The notes under the pieces are model-generated. The model did not search any database. It was not told where the DNA came from and saw only the letters and a list, made by a program, of their open reading frames with translations. The position numbers and the translations under genes were made by a program. From Eublepharis macularius (lineage: Eukaryota; Chordata; Lepidosauria; Squamata; Eublepharidae): 64,000 nt of DNA. The first letter of the stretch is position 1. Each line of letters opens with the position of its first letter. Below are positions 59,455 through 64,000 of the stretch, piece by piece. The DNA is taken from NCBI RefSeq assembly GCF_028583425.1, contig NC_072794.1, positions 29,943,232 through 30,007,231 of the forward strand. Direction: 5' to 3'.

Positions 59455-59665
59455 TATTTATTCTATTTTTATTTCATTCTCCCCAGTGGGGACCCAAAGC
59501 AGCTCACATGGTTCTCTTCTCCATTTTATCCTTGTGAGGTAGGTTAGGCTGAGAGTATGACTGGCCCAAGGTCACCCAGCAAACTTCCATGACAGAGCGG
59601 GGATTCAGACCTCGGTCTCCCAGATCATAATCCAACACTCTATCCATGACACCATACTGGCTCTC
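59455..59665 (-). mobile_element. tRNA-derived SINE
   Basis: The plus strand reads ggggacccaaagcagctcac, gtgaggtaggttaggctgag, cccaaggtcacccagcaaac and catgacaccatactggctct, the complement of a SINE. Confidence 0.7.
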
Positions 59666-60424
59666 ATTCTACACTAGGGCCAAGCATAAAATCTGACATG
59701 AAGGATACAGTATTTAAGGTGACAATCATTACGAACATTTAATCTGGCTCTACTTATCTCATTCCTTTTAAAGATATTCCCAGTGAACAGCAACTCATTA
59801 GCTCCCTAGTTTCAGATGAATCAGATTAGCCTGAATGACTTACACACATGTTCTTTTAGCTTCTTCCAAAACCTGAGTAAGGGAAACCTAAGTTTACACA
59901 CCTCAAACCTGTTGATGAGGGATACAAACGGAAACGCAGCTTATTTTTGGTAATGCTTAAATGTTTGTTGAGGCACAGTGTACAAGAAATGGAAATCACT
60001 GGATTGATGCACCTGCTGAAAGTGACTATGAAATGCTATTTTGTGCTTTATATTTTTCCCTGTTTATTTGAATTATATTTTGTTTGTTTAAATTATACTT
60101 AGGTTAATGTTTGTAAACTTTGGGTCCCCACTGTCGAGAAAAGTGAGGTATTAAATTTCCTAAATAAATTTGTAAATGCCAGAACTGCAGGAACTAGAAT
60201 ATTTCTAATTCTAAGGGATGAGCTGGTTGCGTAAATATCAGTTGCTGGACATGCTACATGGGTAAATGTACCTAACTGGCAATGCATAAAGGTGTGGAAG
60301 CAAGAGACCCTATAAACAAACAGTGTGAAGGTTATGCTTCCTTAAGACTTGGGCTCTAGCCTCAGAGCTCTTATAACAGTACAATGCCTGGAAGAATGAA
60401 GCAGCAGTGTAGATAAGAAGCAAT

Positions 60425-60616
60425 TATGGTTGCCAACTCTAGCTAGGGAAATTCCTGGAGATTGGGGGGCAGAAACTGGGACTGCAGAGTTTGAGGACGA
60501 GAGAGTTCAATGGGGGTGTGAAGCCATAGCATCCAAAGGTACCATTTTCGCCCAGTCTGGAGAAAGTCAGTTGCAGTTCCAGAACTCTAGGCCCCACCTG
60601 AAAGTTGTCAACCCTA
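60425..60616 (+). mobile_element. hAT-type MITE
   Basis: The ends are tatggttgccaactct and agttgtcaaccct, with inner text ggaaattcctggagattggg. The flanks gaagcaat and gcaacaat (60417-60424, 60617-60624) agree at six of eight bases. It is the same family as 26067-26286, but older. Confidence 0.7.
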
Positions 60617-61150
60617 GCAACAATAGACATCTTTATTAGGACATTTTCCACATGGGTTATTTGCCTTGAGTTTGATGCTGTTAGGAAATGGATTTTTCTC
60701 TCTGCTTCTCTCTGTACCCCCTGGATTTTACTTGGCTTTCTCCAATATTTTCTAAACCTGTTTGGCTGCAAATCTTTGAGAAAGACCACAGCAAAGCCTG
60801 GCTGAGTCCCATACGGATGGGGAAGTTTGTATGTTCTCTTTGGTTGCTGAGATAAAAGGGGAAAGGAAGATCTCTACAACAAACAGGTTTTTTAAAATGA
60901 CTTTTTAGTAACTTATTTCTTAAATGAAAGCTGGAAATTCAAACGACCCGATATGCTAATTTATTTCCCTGTCTTTAAACTGTCAAAATCTTTCTGTCTT
61001 TAAACATCAAAATCAGGATTACAAATACACAAAACTTTTCTGATTTTTACTTATAATTATTATGTTCAGCCTGCACCAATACTTACTTTACTTTGTCACT
61101 GTCTTAGTGCTGGAATAATAACTGTAAGTGGACATTTTTTTCTCATATTT

Positions 61151-61411
61151 TAATAATATAATAGTAATAACATTCAATTTATATACTGTCCTTCACGACA
61201 ACTTAATGCCCACTCAGAGCAGTTTACAAAGTATGTTATTATTATCCCCACAATAAAACACCCTGTGAGGTGGATGGGGCTGAGAGAGCTCCAGAGAACT
61301 GTGACTAGCTCAAGGTCACCCAGCTGGCTTCAAGTGGAGGAGTGGGGAATCAAACCTGGCTCTTCAGATTAGAGTCCCGAGCTCTTAACCACTACACCAA
61401 ACTGGCTCTGA
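61151..61411 (-). mobile_element. tRNA-derived squamate SINE (Sauria/Squam-like)
   Basis: This is a full-length complement of the copy at 51440-51694: tatatactgtccttcacgac, acttaatgcccactcagagc, ccctgtgaggtggatggggc, ggtcacccagctggcttcaa, gagctcttaaccactacacc. The two copies are close in sequence. Confidence 0.85.
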
Positions 61412-61834
61412 GTTTGGATTTTGGATGCTCATAATGCATAAGTGATCCAGCAATACCTCCGAGCATCTCAAAAAAACGCACATTTAAAGCACAATGATTT
61501 GTGTCATTCTGGCTGGTCCTTCTAAAAGGTACTACACAGATTTTATTAAAGGGACAAAGTACTAGATTCACTACATCTATACTCAAGCTGCAAAGGAATA
61601 GAGCTAGAGTCATTCCCAACATGATATGCTGAAAGGAGAAAAATTAAGTTAGTATCTGAAAACAATCCTAGAACTTCAAATATGTGTAAGGTGAACTTTG
61701 TATGCAGGTGTACTGTGCTACATGCAAAATACTAGTTCTATGTAAAAAGTAGCCACAGTTCTGTATTTTTTAACCACAATATGACAGGAAGACCAGTTCC
61801 TTAAACGGAGCCAGCTGACAGGACAGAAACCGAG

Positions 61835-61985
61835 AGCCGACATGGTGTGGTAGTGAGTGTGCTAGAAAGACCTGGGCTCAAATCCCCCCTTCAGCCTAAA
61901 ACTCCATTGATACTCATGGGCCAGTCAGCCTAACCTATCTCACAAGGTGTTGGAGGATAACACCGGAGGGAGAAAATATGTATCC
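61835..61985 (+). mobile_element. tRNA-derived SINE, partial
   Basis: The text gagccgacatggtgtggtag, gacctgggctcaaatccccc and tgggccagtcagcctaacct is a SINE head and body. A weaker relative is at about 63590-63720. Confidence 0.6.
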
Positions 61986-64000
61986 TGCCTTTTCTTTGGA
62001 GGATAGATTATCCATCTATAGATTTTTATCCTAGCATTCCTCCGAAGTATGAGATAGAAAAGGGGTTCAAGGTAGCAACTTTTCTGCTCCAATTAAAAAA
62101 CAAAACCACCAGACTAAATTAGGTGTAAACGACCGTTGCAAATCTTGAGGTAAGCCGGTAGAAAGACAACTAATAAGTCTTTTGATTCTTCTTGCAGCTT
62201 TCATGACAGCTGACCTTCCTAAACAAGTTTGCTTTCTATCTTTTGCTATGTGCTAGCCCAAAACTTTGGTGTCTGCAAAGCAAGAAGCACAAATGTGAGC
62301 TCCAGACCATGGCTCTATAGTCACAGACAAGTGGGCAAGCAAGCAGTGTGGTAGGAAGTGCAGTGTCCTCCCCACAGTGATAAAACCATGTGCCAAATGT
62401 AAAGATGAATGTTTCTTATCTGTTACAGGAAATGACTGCATGTAAGCTCTGAAGTCCAATATTTTCCTGTTTTCTGCCTGATGGTCTCTGTCAATCTGCC
62501 GTTTATCCCTTTGTGCTCTAAATAGAAAGTCTAGGAACCAATTTTAACATAATTGTTTTCCTCCAAAGACTCTGTCACAAGGAATAATCATGTCATGTTG
62601 GAATCAGCCCTTGCTCCCCCATAACCCCAGGGATGAAGAAGTTGCTGCTTTTTCTGAACACAGTAAATAAATGAACAAAACACTTAAATTCTCAGAAACA
62701 GTGAGAATTTCAAGAGGAAAAGACACTAAATTATGCCTCTCAAGGAATAAGCAGGATAGTTTTGTGGGCTCTGGGGAATTTTAAGATTTAATTTAACACC
62801 TTGTTAACTCTACTACTCTCTGGAAGCAAGACATTCATAACCACGCCTTGGGTTTAAACAGAGACTTCCTCTAGTAATGCCCCACAGTGCTGTAACACTA
62901 CCTGCCGTAAAATTGTTATACCCCAAAATATCAATTGTAGGTCTCTAATAACAGCAACAGGAGGGAGTACAGCTGGGGAGACTGCTTGTTTTCAGCTGCC
63001 AAGGAGGACACTGCATTTCCCAAACAGAGAGGAATATACAATATACATACAGATCAAACTTACCTCCACCAAAGTCACAGAGCAACTACTTCTTTCAATC
63101 ATATATATAAAGTTAAGAGAGAGAGAGAGAGATGGGGTAATCCAGTGAACTTTAAATACCAGCGAACGATAATTAGGAAGTAAACGAAGTTTCAAGTTGT
63201 CAGTTCTGCTGTGAGGGGGGTGGAGGTTGACTTGGTTCTTTAAAAAATGAGTAACTTATTCCTGTTCTGAGCTATTAAAGCAGTTGGAAGGAAGTTTGAA
63301 GCCAGAAGGCAAGTTCCAACTCAGGAAAGCCAGTATAATGCCCTAAACTCCACCCTCAATCATCCTCTTCTAGCATGAAGGATGGACATATTAGGTGGAT
63401 TAGCCAGGCTGATTGCACTGTTGTTCCTAAAGCCGGGTGTGACTCAGTGTGTCAAGCACCTTGCCAAACGTCTTCATTGTCATATTTCATTGCAACAGAG
63501 CAGATATTTGGACACTGAGTTCCTTTAATGCAGGATATTTTAAACATGAGTAAAAAGAATAAATATTAATGTAAAAAATGAGAATAGTAATAGTGTGGTG
63601 GGTGTGGGGAGACCTAAGAACAGGTCCCTATTCAGTCAACATGATCTGTATGTAAACTTGAACACCCACCTAATCCACCTCACAAAGCTGTTGAGAAAAT
63701 AACATGGGGGAGGGTTACCATCTCCATCACCACCTCCTTGGAGGAAGGGTAATTTAACCATCTATTATCATCATCAACAACAACTACTCCTGGATGTCAG
63801 CTGGTATGAAATCAGTCCAAAGGAGAATGTATAAACACAAGACAAAAGACTGAAGACTACTTACATCACCAGACTGTAAAAGCTAAAGTTAGCTTAGAAA
63901 TTTTGTAGAGCACAGTTTTTTCCACAGTGTTGTCTGTTGCTAGGTATAATTTAAAGTCACACAACTCTTTCAGAGAGTCATAATTCATTTTTTTCTTGAA

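Overview
The window is vertebrate nuclear DNA, most likely from a squamate reptile (a lizard; a gecko is possible but not shown). The evidence is split genes with GT-AG introns and CpG-rich promoters, together with a dense mixed repeat load: CR1, L2-like, L1 and Bov-B LINEs, tRNA-derived SINEs of the Sauria/Squam kind, hAT MITEs, Helitrons and Penelope-like elements (PLEs). The species cannot be named from the sequence alone.

Three host genes lie in the order MRPS14 (+), CACYBP (-), RABGAP1L (-). MRPS14 (three coding exons, 26592-30060) and CACYBP (six coding exons, 38757 down to 31559) are convergent, with about 1.5 kb between their stop codons. The last six coding exons of RABGAP1L run from 59087 down to 43419; the rest of that gene lies beyond the right edge. 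Order and orientation match human chromosome 1q25 as I recall it. All exon junctions join in phase.

The left 26 kb holds no host gene that I recognise. It contains, in order: a PLE 3' part with a hammerhead ribozyme core (1-1375), a broken LINE (about 2100-4655), a small L1 endonuclease piece, a CR1 reverse transcriptase piece (minus), a Helitron (7409-11188) split by a 2.8-kb palindromic hAT-like element (7576-10400), an L1 3' half (minus, 11361-13014), an inverted array of about 194-bp tandem units (13015-15573), unidentified coding-like remnants (16780-18110), and a complete young PLE (19773-24030) inside an L2-like LINE.

The PLE is the most notable object. It has two 588-bp direct pseudo-LTRs with one difference, a 7-bp target duplication, intact ORF1 and ORF2, a hammerhead-like fold in each pseudo-LTR, and a T TTT TTA slippery heptamer in the ORF1/ORF2 overlap, followed eight bases later by a possible pseudoknot. 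ORF2 has no early ATG, so -1 frameshifting is a natural explanation for its expression.

The right 38 kb is mostly introns and flanks of the three genes, holding SINEs, L2-like 3' ends, two more Helitrons (40088-41769 and 45486-46693), hAT MITEs with 8-bp target duplications, and short foldback repeats that carry hammerhead-like cores.
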